In this document: positions 38,836 through 48,042 of the stretch, piece after piece
How positions within the stretch are numbered: position 1 is the first letter of the stretch
How the letters are laid out: each line of letters begins with the position of its first letter
Assembly (NCBI GenBank): GCA_963665185.2
Contig: CAXXPO010000026.1
Span: 1-64,000, forward strand
Reading direction: 5' to 3'
DNA length: 64,000 nucleotides
Origin: G963665185 sp963665185
GTDB lineage: Bacteria; Desulfobacterota; Desulfovibrionia; Desulfovibrionales; Desulfovibrionaceae
The notes under the pieces: generated by a model
The model's input: only the letters and a program-made list of their open reading frames with translations
Databases searched by the model: none
Told to the model about the DNA's origin: nothing
Program-made: the position numbers and the translations under genes

Positions 38836-39352
38836 TCCTTGTAATACGGGCGTCCCGTTGCGGCGACGACAGCCCGGTAGTTAGGTTTACGGCACTGCGG
38901 CGGGTTGATGTCAAAAAAATTGCCAAAAGCAGTCGTCCATAAAAGACGCCTCATGGCAACGGCGGTGTCCTGCACACCTTGTCATCCGTTGTTTTGATTC
39001 ACGGAATGTGCTTAGTAGCAATTTTTGTAATGGCATTGCAACGATAATCGGACACCTAATTAGGCAAAACATATCCTCGCTGTATGGAAAGGTGTAACGT
39101 TTCTGAGGTTGCGGGAAGTTTGGAAAAGGGATACTGCGTGCAGGCGTCACCCAAGTTGCGCTTCTTTTGAGGTTCCTGTCTGCCGCATAAATTCTTGAAA
39201 AGGCGGGCTGCAAGACTTGAAAGGGGTCGTCTGGAATGGTTTTTTTCCGTTTCCTGGCAATTACATGAGGTGGCAAAACCACTTTTTTCAACCCTCGATG
39301 AAAAAGTCCACCCGGACATTTCACTTCCCCATGTTTTTTTTAAGGATACGCA
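38836..39352. other. intergenic region between divergent nhaB and bipA
   Basis: About 515 bases that must contain promoters for both genes. I found no RNA gene, repeat array or convincing coding frame. No recognisable riboswitch or operator can be named. Confidence 0.5.
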
Positions 39353-41197
39353 ATGAGCAACATCACGCATAATGAATCGTTACGCAATATAGCCATCATC
39401 GCCCACGTCGACCACGGCAAAACCACTTTGGTTGACGCCATGTTTCGGCAGTCCGGCATGTTTCGCGACAACCAGGATGTTCAGGACAGGCTGATGGACA
39501 GCATGGATCTGGAGCGGGAACGCGGCATCACTATTGCCGCCAAAAACTGTTCCGTCATGTGGAACGGGGTCAAAATCAACATTCTGGACACTCCCGGTCA
39601 TGCCGATTTCGGCGGTGAAGTGGAACGCGCCCTGTCCATGGTCGATGGAGTTGTTCTTTTGGTGGACGCTTCCGAGGGACCGTTGCCGCAAACCCGTTTC
39701 GTGCTCAAGAAGGCCTTGGAAAACGGCTTGCCGGTCATTGTTACCGTGAATAAGATCGACCGCCAGGATGCCCGGCCGGAAGAAGTGCTCAATGAAATTT
39801 ATGACCTGTTCATTGAACTGGATGCCAACGAGGCTCAGCTTGAGTTTCCCGTGCTGTATGCCATTGGCCGCGACGGGATGGCCAAGAAGAATTTGGACGA
39901 TGAGGGTTCCGACCTGACGCCGTTGTTCGAATGTGTATTGGAGAATATTCCAGCGCCCGTGTACGACCCTTCTGAACCTTTTCAGATGCTGGTGGCTGAT
40001 TTGGGGTACTCTGATTTTTTGGGACGCTTGGCTGTGGGCAAAGTTTTCAATGGTTCGGCCAAACTCAATGACAGCTTGGTGTGCATTGGTGCGGACGGGG
40101 AAAGCCGGTCTCTGCGTGTGACAAAAATCCAGGCCTATGAAGGAATGAGCATGGCCGATGTGGAAACTGCCAAGCCCGGTGACATCATCGTGGTTTCCGG
40201 GATTGAGGACGTACATATCGGCGATACCATAGCCACCCGCGAGGCGCCCAAGGCATTGCCCCGCATTCATGTGGACGAGCCTACGGTGAGCATGCGTTTT
40301 TCCATCAACACCTCGCCTTTGGCCGGTCGTGAAGGCAGCTTGGTCCAATCCAGCAAGATCCGTGAACGACTGTACAAGGAAACTCTATCCAACGTGGCCA
40401 TTGTGGTCGAGGATACAGCAGAGCGCGATGCTTTCATCGTCAAGGGGCGTGGCGAGTTCCAGATGGCCATTATTGTCGAGACCATGCGCCGCGAAGGATT
40501 TGAACTCAGCGTGGGGCGTCCCGAGGTCATTTACAAGTACGAGAACGGCAAGCAGCTTGAGCCGATCGAGCACGTATACATCAATTGCGAGGAAGGTTTC
40601 ACCGGAACGGTTACGGAGAAATTGTCCATGCGCAAGGGCCGTATGACGGACTTGGTGAATCACGGCAATGGGCGGGTTCGCATGGAATTTTCCATCCCTG
40701 CACGCGGTCTCATCGGGTATCGGGACGAATTTCTCACAGATACCAAGGGCACGGGCATCATGAGTTCGTACTTTGAAGGGTATGACGACTTTCGTGGGGA
40801 GTTTCCCACCCGTCATACCGGATCCATTGTAGCGGACCGGGCTGGTGCCGCCGTTGCCTACGCGTTGTTCAATCTGGAACCGCGTGGCCGGTTGTTTGTC
40901 GTTCCCGGCAATCCCATTTATGAAGGACAGGTTGTAGGAGAGCACAATCGGGACAATGACATCGACGTGAACCCATGCAAGGAAAAGAAGCTGACCAACA
41001 TGCGTGCCTCAGGCAAGGATGAAGCGGTCATTTTGACGAACGTTCTGCCCATGACCCTGGAACGGGCGCTCAACTTTATACGGGAAGACGAACTGGTGGA
41101 AGTCACGCCGCAAAGCATCCGGCTTCGCAAAGTGGAGCTTTCCGGGCAGAAGCGTCACACCATGCGTGGCCAAAAGAAAAAAGCTTCGGAAAAGTAA
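39353..41197 (+). CDS. typA: ribosome-associated GTPase TypA/BipA
   Basis: Translational GTPase of 614 residues. G-domain motifs: IAHVDHGKTTL (G1), RGITIAAKN (G2), DTPGHADFGGEVER (G3), VNKIDR (G4). Domains II, III and V follow, with the BipA-specific C-terminal region (HTGSIVADRAGAAV, MRASGKDEAV). BipA binds 70S ribosomes under stress and supports assembly of the large subunit. AAGGA precedes the start. The Lys-rich tail is common in the family. The cyclophilin gene follows about 70 bases later. Confidence 0.96.
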   Translation: MSNITHNESLRNIAIIAHVDHGKTTLVDAMFRQSGMFRDNQDVQDRLMDSMDLERERGITIAAKNCSVMWNGVKINILDTPGHADFGGEVERALSMVDGVVLLVDASEGPLPQTRFVLKKALENGLPVIVTVNKIDRQDARPEEVLNEIYDLFIELDANEAQLEFPVLYAIGRDGMAKKNLDDEGSDLTPLFECVLENIPAPVYDPSEPFQMLVADLGYSDFLGRLAVGKVFNGSAKLNDSLVCIGADGESRSLRVTKIQAYEGMSMADVETAKPGDIIVVSGIEDVHIGDTIATREAPKALPRIHVDEPTVSMRFSINTSPLAGREGSLVQSSKIRERLYKETLSNVAIVVEDTAERDAFIVKGRGEFQMAIIVETMRREGFELSVGRPEVIYKYENGKQLEPIEHVYINCEEGFTGTVTEKLSMRKGRMTDLVNHGNGRVRMEFSIPARGLIGYRDEFLTDTKGTGIMSSYFEGYDDFRGEFPTRHTGSIVADRAGAAVAYALFNLEPRGRLFVVPGNPIYEGQVVGEHNRDNDIDVNPCKEKKLTNMRASGKDEAVILTNVLPMTLERALNFIREDELVEVTPQSIRLRKVELSGQKRHTMRGQKKKASEK

Positions 41198-41269
41198 GGT
41201 GTCTGCCCGTCATGCCTGGTTCTTGTCGTGCAACAGGCAACGGGGGATACAGAACATAAAGGAGAATAT

Positions 41270-41782
41270 ATGAGCAATCCAATGGTGCTGTTGGAAACTT
41301 CCATGGGAGAAATCCTGGTGGAGCTGTTTGAGGACAAGGCTCCGGCTACAGTGGAAAATTTTCTGCAATACGTGGACGACGAATTTTATGACGGGCTGAT
41401 TTTTCACCGCGTCATCGACAACTTCATGGTTCAGGGCGGCGGTATGGACATGATGATGAAGGAAAAGCCGACCCGCGGCGCAATCAAGAACGAGGCAAGT
41501 GCCGATGTACCCAACTTCAAGGGAACCCTGGCCATGGCCAGAACCATGGAAGTGGATAGTGCCACGGCCCAGTTCTTTATCAATGTCAAAGACAACCCCC
41601 ATCTCAACCACCGTGACGAAACAGCTCAGGGCTTTGGCTACTGCGTTTTCGGTCAGGTTGTGGAAGGCATTGAGGTAGTGGACAAGATGAAAAAAGTCCG
41701 TACTAAGAACTTTGGCTTTCATGCCGATGTTCCCGTCGATCCAATCACCATCATTACGGCCCGGCGGTTTGACGCGGAATAG
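41270..41782 (+). CDS. ppiB: cyclophilin-type peptidyl-prolyl cis-trans isomerase
   Basis: Protein of 170 residues; AAGGAGA eight bases before the ATG at 41270 selects this start. Cyclophilin core motifs FHRVIDNFMVQGGG and SATAQFFINVKDNP are present, giving the active-site Arg, Phe and Gln. No signal peptide, so it is cytoplasmic like PpiB. It catalyses proline isomerisation during folding. A terminator follows. Confidence 0.94.
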   Translation: MSNPMVLLETSMGEILVELFEDKAPATVENFLQYVDDEFYDGLIFHRVIDNFMVQGGGMDMMMKEKPTRGAIKNEASADVPNFKGTLAMARTMEVDSATAQFFINVKDNPHLNHRDETAQGFGYCVFGQVVEGIEVVDKMKKVRTKNFGFHADVPVDPITIITARRFDAE

Positions 41783-41837
41783 TCGTCGTATTGAATCCGC
41801 TTGGTTTTGAAAGAAAAGCGGGAACGAATGATTGTAA

Positions 41838-41868
41838 GGCGCCTGAAGAAATTCTCCGGGCGCTTTTT
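41838..41868 (+). terminator. intrinsic terminator after the cyclophilin gene
   Basis: GGCGCC pairs with GGGCGC around a 14-base interior, followed by TTTTTCCTTTT. It lies about 60 bases after the cyclophilin stop and before the AT-rich promoter region of the metal-type importer. Confidence 0.7.
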
Positions 41869-42072
41869 CCTTTTGAGGGGAATGCCTGCAATTCGAATCG
41901 TATCATGAAATAAATTTTTTAAATAAATACAGTGCAGTGTGATTTTTTCTGAGATAGGTATTGATTCATACGGAAACGGTTCATTTTGTGCTCTTTTGTT
42001 GACACGATTATTTTAATTTTATACCCGAAAGTGAATTTAATTTCCCCCTATATGTTGCCAGAGAGGGCTCTC

Positions 42073-43194
42073 ATGAAATTTTTCTCCACATCGATACTCG
42101 TCCTGGTTTTGTCATGTGTATTTTTTTTGGGGACGGCGTGTCCTGGGGTGTCTGCCGAATTTCTGACCGTGACAGACAGCCTCGGCCGCAAAGTTGAAGT
42201 TCCCAGGCACCCCCAAAGGGTAATTTGCTCGGGGTCTGGATGTCTGCGGCTTCTTACCTACCTTCAGGCGCAGGACCGCATTGTGGCGGTGGACAGTATT
42301 GAGCAGCGCAAGACCAGGTTTGACTCCCGTCCTTACACCATGGCCAATCCGCAATTTAAAAAATACCCATTGTTCGGGCAGTTTCGCGGTGCCGACAGCC
42401 CGGAACTCATTGCCGGACTCAGCCCCCAGCCTCAGGTGATTTTCAAGACATATGGGAAATCCGGCCATGACCCGGAAGAGTTGCAGGCCAAAACCGGCAT
42501 TCCCGTGGTGGTTCTCAACTATGGAAATCTTACCTGGGGGCGTTCCGACCTGAACAATTCCATCCGGTTGATGGCCACGGTCCTGGGCGTGGAAGCGCGA
42601 GCTGAAGAGGTCATTGGGTTTATGGATGAGGCGATTGCCGATCTGAAGCAACGAACCGCCGATGTGCCCGAGTCGGCAAAAAAGTCCTGCTATGTTGGCG
42701 GGATCGCCATGCGGGGTCCGCATGGAATGCAGTCCACGGAACCGGGATACCCTCCGTTTGAATTCACTTCCGCAAAGAATGTTGCCAAGGATTTGAACCG
42801 GGAAAAGCAGTTGCTCCACGTTGACGTCGCCAAGGAGAAGCTTTTGGAATGGGACCCGGAAGTGCTTTTCGTGGACGTGTCCACGACCCAGATCGAAGGT
42901 GAGGGCAGTGCTCTGGAGGAACTGAAGAATGATCCGGCGTACCAGAGCCTGAGCGCTGTGAAGAAGGGACAGGTGTACACGGTGTTGCCTTACAACTGGT
43001 ATACCCAGAACTTCGGATCTATTCTGGCGGATGCCTATTTTGTGGGCAAGCTGTTGTACCCCGACCGGTTCAAGGATGTGGACCCTGCCGGCAAGGCGGA
43101 TGAAATTTATACGTTCCTGGTTGGCAAACCCGTTTTCGACGCCATGAACGAGGTCTTCGGCCTGTCCGCATTCCAGCCCGTCCCTCTGAAGTAG
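42073..43194 (+). CDS. ABC transporter substrate-binding protein, metal/siderophore/cobalamin type
   Basis: Periplasmic protein of 373 residues; GAGAGGG upstream of the ATG at 42073 selects this start. A signal peptide ends near GVSAEF. The mature start TVTDSLGRKVEVPRHPQRVIC is typical of FecB/BtuF-class proteins that bind iron complexes, cobalamin or oxyanions, and ADSPELIAGLSPQPQVIFKT continues the helical-backbone fold. It feeds the permease 8 bases downstream. The ligand is not shown; the operon's FmdE gene hints at tungstate, molybdate or another metal. Confidence 0.9.
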   Translation: MKFFSTSILVLVLSCVFFLGTACPGVSAEFLTVTDSLGRKVEVPRHPQRVICSGSGCLRLLTYLQAQDRIVAVDSIEQRKTRFDSRPYTMANPQFKKYPLFGQFRGADSPELIAGLSPQPQVIFKTYGKSGHDPEELQAKTGIPVVVLNYGNLTWGRSDLNNSIRLMATVLGVEARAEEVIGFMDEAIADLKQRTADVPESAKKSCYVGGIAMRGPHGMQSTEPGYPPFEFTSAKNVAKDLNREKQLLHVDVAKEKLLEWDPEVLFVDVSTTQIEGEGSALEELKNDPAYQSLSAVKKGQVYTVLPYNWYTQNFGSILADAYFVGKLLYPDRFKDVDPAGKADEIYTFLVGKPVFDAMNEVFGLSAFQPVPLK

Positions 43195-43202
43195 GTGGAA
43201 GA

Positions 43203-44273
43203 ATGCATTTCAACGACGGCCAAATTCCAGTGGAGTACATGCGTTATGTGGGCCGGAAAACGACTTTTATCGTTTTTTCGGCCTTGATCCTGTTGATGCT
43301 TCTTGTGTTTTCCGTGTCCATGGGGGCGGTGCACATTCCGGTCTGGGATGTCATTGATGCCATACGGGGGGCGGAAGTCGCAAAGCGTTTTGAAATAATC
43401 ATCTGGAATATTCGTCTTCCCCAGGCTTTGGCGGCCATTGTGGCCGGAATGGGCCTTTCGGCCAGTGGGCTGGTCATGCAGGCGGTGTTGCGTAACCCCC
43501 TCGGTTCTCCCATAACCCTGGGGCTGACCCATGCCGCCGCCTTTGGCGCGGCCTTTTCGGTCATGATTCTCGGCTCCGGAGCAATGACCAGCAGCGCCGT
43601 AGGGGCTGTGGTCATCAACAGCCCGTCCCTGACCATTGGCGTCGCTTTCACCTTCAGCATGTTGACCACACTTATCATCATCGGCATTGCGCATATGCGC
43701 GGCACGTCGCCGGAAGTGATGATTCTGACCGGAGTCGCTTTGAATGCCCTGTTTACCGCAGGGACGTTGTTTCTGCAGTTCTTTGCCGACGACGTGCAGC
43801 TTGCGGCCATGGTCTTCTGGACTTTTGGCGACGCGGCGCGGGCCGATTGGGGGGAACTCGGGATAATGTCCGTGGTGACGTGCGCGGCCATAATCTACTT
43901 TCTGTTCAATCGTTGGAATTACAATGCCATGGATGCAGGCAACGAAACCGCCAAAGGGCTGGGGGTGAGAGTGGAAAGCGTGCGGCTTTGGGGTATGGTC
44001 GTTGCCGCCCTGGTCACCTCGGTATTGGTTTCCTTTCTGGGAATAATCAGTTTTGTGGGGCTGATCTGTCCGCATATGGTGCGCCGCGTGGTGGGAGACG
44101 ACCAACGCTTTCTTTTGCCTGCCACAACCATTACGGGCGGTGTGCTGCTGCTCGCTTCGGACACTGTGGCCCGTACCATGCTGGCCCCAAATATCCTGCC
44201 AGTGTCCATTCTGACGGCTTTTCTCGGTGCCCCGGTGTTCATTTACCTCATTCTTACGAGGTATTCCCGATGA
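43203..44273 (+). CDS. FecCD-family ABC transporter permease
   Basis: Inner-membrane protein of 356 residues with about ten helices. Family motifs: WNIRLPQALAAIVAGMGLS, MQAVLRNPLGSPITLGL and SFVGLICPHMVRRVVGDDQR, the latter a hallmark of BtuC/FecCD/FhuB permeases. It forms a homodimeric channel with the ATPase, whose ATG overlaps this stop (ATGA). AGGTGG precedes the start. Confidence 0.95.
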   Translation: MHFNDGQIPVEYMRYVGRKTTFIVFSALILLMLLVFSVSMGAVHIPVWDVIDAIRGAEVAKRFEIIIWNIRLPQALAAIVAGMGLSASGLVMQAVLRNPLGSPITLGLTHAAAFGAAFSVMILGSGAMTSSAVGAVVINSPSLTIGVAFTFSMLTTLIIIGIAHMRGTSPEVMILTGVALNALFTAGTLFLQFFADDVQLAAMVFWTFGDAARADWGELGIMSVVTCAAIIYFLFNRWNYNAMDAGNETAKGLGVRVESVRLWGMVVAALVTSVLVSFLGIISFVGLICPHMVRRVVGDDQRFLLPATTITGGVLLLASDTVARTMLAPNILPVSILTAFLGAPVFIYLILTRYSR

Positions 44274-45025
44274 AGATGTGCGTGAACGATCTGGTTTTTC
44301 GTTACAACAGCACGGCGATTCTTCATGATGTGAGTTTCAGCCTGGATCCTCACGAACTTCTTGCCATCATGGGGCCGAACGGCGTGGGGAAGACCACGTT
44401 GCTCAAGTGTATGAATGCGATTCTTTCCCCATCCAATGGCGCGGTCATGGTGGGGCAGGTAAACGTACGTTCCCTTGACTCATTGGAGAGAGCGCGGCAC
44501 TTCGGCTATGTGGCGCAGAAAAGCGAGGTGGGCCGGATAACGGCGTTCGATGCCATTCTCATGGGCCGCAGGCCCCATATCCGCTGGAAGGTTTCGGAGA
44601 ACGATATCAGAATCGTGGACTCGGCCATAAAAAGGTTGCATCTGGAAAAGCTTGCCCTGCGTTATATCGACAGCATGAGCGGCGGAGAACTGCAAAAAGT
44701 CTGCATTGCACGCGCCCTGGTGCAGGAACCGGATATCCTGTTGCTGGATGAGCCCACCAGCAGCCTGGATTTGCGCAACCAGATAGAAATTATGAATATT
44801 ATCCGCCGGGTGGTCTGTGAACACGACGTCAGCGCGGTCATGACCATTCACAATATCAATACGGCCCTGCGTTATTGCGACAAGTTCCTTTTTCTCAAGG
44901 ACGGACAGATTTTTGCGGCCTGCACAAAGGACGACGTGACCCCCGAGGTCATCAACGAGGTCTACGGCGTGCAGGTTTGCCTGCAACGCCATGAAGGCAC
45001 ACCTTACATCATTCCCCTCAATTGA
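44270..45025 (+). CDS. ABC transporter ATP-binding protein (FepC/BtuD-like)
   Basis: Cytoplasmic ATPase of 251 residues: Walker A GPNGVGKTT, Q-loop in VAQKSEV, signature SGGELQKV, Walker B ILLLDEPTSSLD and switch His in MTIHNINTA. It energises the FecCD-type permease. Its start overlaps the permease stop, and the FmdE gene follows after about 17 bases, so all four genes form one operon. Confidence 0.95.
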   Translation: MKMCVNDLVFRYNSTAILHDVSFSLDPHELLAIMGPNGVGKTTLLKCMNAILSPSNGAVMVGQVNVRSLDSLERARHFGYVAQKSEVGRITAFDAILMGRRPHIRWKVSENDIRIVDSAIKRLHLEKLALRYIDSMSGGELQKVCIARALVQEPDILLLDEPTSSLDLRNQIEIMNIIRRVVCEHDVSAVMTIHNINTALRYCDKFLFLKDGQIFAACTKDDVTPEVINEVYGVQVCLQRHEGTPYIIPLN

Positions 45026-45042
45026 ACCAAGGAGCGCTGGAG

Positions 45043-45660
45043 ATGTCCTGCATTTTTTCCCAAGATCTGATTGACCAGATCATTGCCTTTCATGGTCACA
45101 GCTGCCCCGGGTTGGCTATCGGCATCCGGGCGGGAGAGTATGGTTTGGAAGAGTTCGGCCATAGCAGAGACGAGGAAGTTGTCGCCGTGTCCGAAACCGA
45201 TATGTGCGGGGTGGACGCCATCCAATTTTTGACGGGCTGCACCTTGGGAAAGGGAAATTTCATCCATCGCGACCACGGTAAGAATGCCTTTTCCTTTTAT
45301 CGTCGGCGAGACAACAAGGCGGCAAGGCTGCTTCTCAACAGGGAGGCCTACATGGGCGAAATAGGTGACGCCATGCATCGGCTGCACCTCAAACGTCAGG
45401 AAGAGGGCCGTTTGAGCCGAACCGAGGATGATCAACTGAAGGAACTGAGGTTGCAGACAACCCGCAACATCATGACAGCGTCCATGGATGCCCTTTTTTT
45501 CGTAAGCGAGCCGGAGCACCTTGCGCCCCGTCGCGCTTGGATTCTGGAAAGTCTGGAATGCGAAGAATGTGGCGAATTAACCATGGAATCACGTACCCGT
45601 CGTTTTGCCGGAAAGACGTTATGTCTACCGTGTTTTCGCAAGGTCGAACAGAAAATTTAA
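45043..45660 (+). CDS. FmdE family protein with C-terminal zinc ribbon
   Basis: Soluble protein of 205 residues; AAGGAG before the ATG at 45043 supports this start. The N-terminal FmdE/GAPDH-like domain has FHGHSCPGLAIGIRA and VDAIQFLTGCTLGKGN with conserved Cys and His that bind metal. The C-terminal 30 residues form a zinc ribbon (CEECGELT ... CLPC). FmdE was named from the molybdenum formylmethanofuran dehydrogenase operon of methanogens, but in bacteria without that enzyme its role is unknown; metal insertion or sensing is a common guess. Being last in a metal-type importer operon supports a metallochaperone role. Confidence 0.9.
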   Translation: MSCIFSQDLIDQIIAFHGHSCPGLAIGIRAGEYGLEEFGHSRDEEVVAVSETDMCGVDAIQFLTGCTLGKGNFIHRDHGKNAFSFYRRRDNKAARLLLNREAYMGEIGDAMHRLHLKRQEEGRLSRTEDDQLKELRLQTTRNIMTASMDALFFVSEPEHLAPRRAWILESLECEECGELTMESRTRRFAGKTLCLPCFRKVEQKI

Positions 45661-46025
45661 GGGTTGCCTGCGTGGTAGTGGCGTGTCCTTTTGGGAAATC
45701 AGGGCTTTCTTCAGCGGCTTTTGTTTTTATCCAAAAGGCGGATGTTAGGTTAAGTCCTGCCCGACCTGTCAGGCTGTGTTTGCAACATGGACATTGTCGG
45801 TGAATTTCGATCTCTTGCTTTTTTGCCTGGACATCCAGGCCCTCACCATATGGTGGAAACGCTTTGGGACGTTGTCTTGATAAAATCATAAACAATAAGG
45901 ATAGGATGCGCTATGCTTTGCGTAGCGGAAGGCTGGCGAATCGTTCGGATTAGGGCTAAGAAATTTTGTCGTGAGAAACTTTCCGGAGCGGATTGGGCCT
46001 GCCCCGGAAAGTTTGGATGCTGTTT
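45661..46025. other. intergenic region between convergent fmdE-like and M23 genes
   Basis: About 365 bases. Apart from the inverted repeat at 45976-46014 I see no feature. A minus-strand open frame with a CPCC motif (start near 45895) runs antisense into the FmdE gene and is not convincing. Confidence 0.45.
45976..46014. terminator. inverted repeat between convergent genes, probable terminator
   Basis: AAACTTTCCGG and CCGGAAAGTTT form an 11-base perfect stem with a 17-base loop, 11 bases past the M23 peptidase stop. It is suited to ending transcription from the peptidase side and possibly from the importer operon. Confidence 0.65.
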
Positions 46026-47354
46026 TTACTTGCTTGCTTGGCGGAGTTTTCCAGCGATATTGTTGTCGATCCAGGTTTCGTCCCACCATTCAACGGGGTT
46101 TACCGGGATACCCGAAACAATGACTCCGAAATGCAGATGGTCGCCTCCAGCCATGCCTGTCGCTCCGGTGCGGCCGATAATGTCTCCTTTGCGTACTATC
46201 TGATCCTTTTCCACATCGATTTGACTGAGATGCGAATACAGCGTCTGCAGGCCCAATCCATGATCGATTATAACGCAATTCCCATAGATACCGAAGAATC
46301 CAGTGAAGACGACGCGGCCGTTGTTGGCGGCTCCTACCGGGGCATGAAGCGTTGATGCCAGGTCGATTCCCAGGTGGGTCTGGTTGTCAACGATTGTTCC
46401 ATTGTAAAAGTAGTCGCGCTGATCGCCGAATCCTGCCATGGTTTTGGAATTTTCCAGACGCAGAAAGCGGCCTTTCCATAAAACTTCGTGGGCAGTTGCG
46501 CGGCCAATTTCTTGCAGTCTGGCTCTGTTTTTTACTCGGAGCTCCCGGTTGACCCTGAGAAAGATGCCCAACGGAGATTTTTCATCAGGAAAGTCCTGTT
46601 CAAATTGGGGCATTTTCCGATCCAGAAACGAATCAGGAAGATTGATCCGATCTCTGCGGTATTTCCGGTCATTGGCATGAAAGGGGATGTTCATTATCCG
46701 GCTGTTTCCTGATGCATCCGTGGCCACCAACCGAGGATTGAAATCCTTGAGTTCGACAAAATAGGGAAAAGCGAAGATGCAACCGTATTTCCCATCCGGC
46801 ATGGCGTATCCTGGGAACACAATTTTTTCGACCTGAATGCCTGTTGAGGCTACAGGCTCATCGAGTTCATAGGTTACGAGGTTGCAACCGCCCCGGTTCA
46901 GGTTGTGGGTCAGCGATGACAGGCGGATATGCGGCTTGCAGGTGTCCAGCGTATAATTTTGAACGACCGAAACTGCATTACCCTTGCCGATGTTGTAATA
47001 GGATGCATCAGTGGTTTCAAGCCGAAGAGTTACCGGTCCATCGTGGAGTTGTTTTACCGGGAGGGTGAAGTTTCCAGAGTAGATCTTTTCCCCTTTTGGT
47101 TGCAGGGAAAAGATCTGAACGTTTGTTGCATTGCTTTGGGCGCTCATAGAGATGGACCGGAGTCCGGAGGGATCGCTTATTTCAAGGGTGAAGACCGTTT
47201 CTCCAGAAACAGCCCCGGAAAGCGGGGTCAAAGACGCGTGTGGGGGAGTTGTATCCTTAAAATAGAGAAAGCCGCCATATCCGAGTCCACTCACGAGGAG
47301 CAAGAGGATGAGCATTGTAAGGAATCTGCCGAAAGAACTGTTGCCTTGTTGCAT
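46026..47354 (-). CDS. M23 family peptidoglycan endopeptidase
   Basis: Envelope protein of 442 residues. One N-terminal membrane helix (residues 12-32), then an Ig-like beta region rich in Asp/Ser, and a C-terminal LytM/M23 domain. The zinc-binding and catalytic signature is visible: HLGIDLA (first His and Asp), YSHLSQ and HLHFGV. M23 enzymes cut peptide cross-links in peptidoglycan; the motif is complete, so this one is probably active rather than an EnvC-like activator. It is transcribed away from the hydrogenase operon. Confidence 0.92.
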   Translation of the reverse strand: MQQGNSSFGRFLTMLILLLLVSGLGYGGFLYFKDTTPPHASLTPLSGAVSGETVFTLEISDPSGLRSISMSAQSNATNVQIFSLQPKGEKIYSGNFTLPVKQLHDGPVTLRLETTDASYYNIGKGNAVSVVQNYTLDTCKPHIRLSSLTHNLNRGGCNLVTYELDEPVASTGIQVEKIVFPGYAMPDGKYGCIFAFPYFVELKDFNPRLVATDASGNSRIMNIPFHANDRKYRRDRINLPDSFLDRKMPQFEQDFPDEKSPLGIFLRVNRELRVKNRARLQEIGRATAHEVLWKGRFLRLENSKTMAGFGDQRDYFYNGTIVDNQTHLGIDLASTLHAPVGAANNGRVVFTGFFGIYGNCVIIDHGLGLQTLYSHLSQIDVEKDQIVRKGDIIGRTGATGMAGGDHLHFGVIVSGIPVNPVEWWDETWIDNNIAGKLRQASK

Positions 47355-48042
47355 TTGTATTTACCTACCTGTTCAATTCTAGTGGTCTTGTGTGTTTGTC
47401 TCTAAGAAAACATCCCGGAACCGCCGGGAGGGAGACCACATGTGCAGAGACATACTACCCCAGATGGCGTTATTCGTCATTGTTTGAAGATCGATCATTT
47501 TGGGACGATTTAACGAGAAAACAGTGGCTTTTGGGTGGACGAAATAAGACATTTGGGGGCTTGCCGTCCGTAACGGTTTCGACTGGAGGTTTTGGTGGGG
47601 CCGAGCTTTGATTGTCCGACTTACTGGTTCAGAGCGAAAAGAAGTGTGTGATTTTCCCGTCAGTCACTTCGAGTGTTGTAATTAGGTTGAAGTTGTTTAT
47701 TTGTGTTACTTAGTTTGAAATGATAACACATATGTCTTATCAATGCATTAAAGCTGTGCAATACGATGTGTTAAGCCATTGAAAAAGGGGAGTTGTGTTG
47801 ACGGTCCAATGGAAACCCTTTACGAATCAAGGAACACTCAAGCTTTTGCATTGATGATTGTGACGTAGCGTGCACACGATCGAAGCGATTGCATAGGGGA
47901 AGACGTCAGTCGCACCTTATGGTCGGAGTTTATTGGAGCATTCATTTGATCTCTAATGGTCAAGATTGAAACGCTCATATCTATTGCTGACTGTATGCGG
48001 TTTGGCGTTATGGAAGATCCTTTGACTCTTTGGAGGTGTTCA
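47355..48042. promoter_or_regulatory. shared upstream region of hydrogenase operon and M23 gene
   Basis: About 690 bases without a gene, between divergent hynB and the M23 peptidase. It includes the TGTGTTA repeat set near 47.7 kb and GGAGGTG just before hynB. The length suggests a regulated hydrogenase promoter with distant sites. I cannot place a -10/-35 or sigma-54 promoter with confidence. Confidence 0.5.
47702..47773. promoter_or_regulatory. repeated TGTGTTA half-sites, possible operator
   Basis: TGTGTTA at 47702-47708 and its complement TAACACA at 47724-47730 form an inverted repeat with a 15-base spacer, and TGTGTTA recurs at 47767-47773. A near copy, TGTGTTG, follows at about 47,795. 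They lie 270-340 bases before hynB. The spacing is about two helical turns between the first two. Binding protein unknown. Confidence 0.45.

Noticed and set aside
37417..38844. Open frame of 475 codons on the plus strand
   Set aside because: Antisense to nhaB; rich in His and Gln as is usual for reverse-complement frames of membrane genes.
45470..45895. Minus-strand frame with a CPCC motif
   Set aside because: Mostly antisense to the FmdE gene; no ribosome site and no family-like sequence.
47560..47620. Possible tmRNA-like start (GGTTTCGACTGG)
   Set aside because: Only a short chance match; no tag reading frame, no acceptor end and no partner stem were found.
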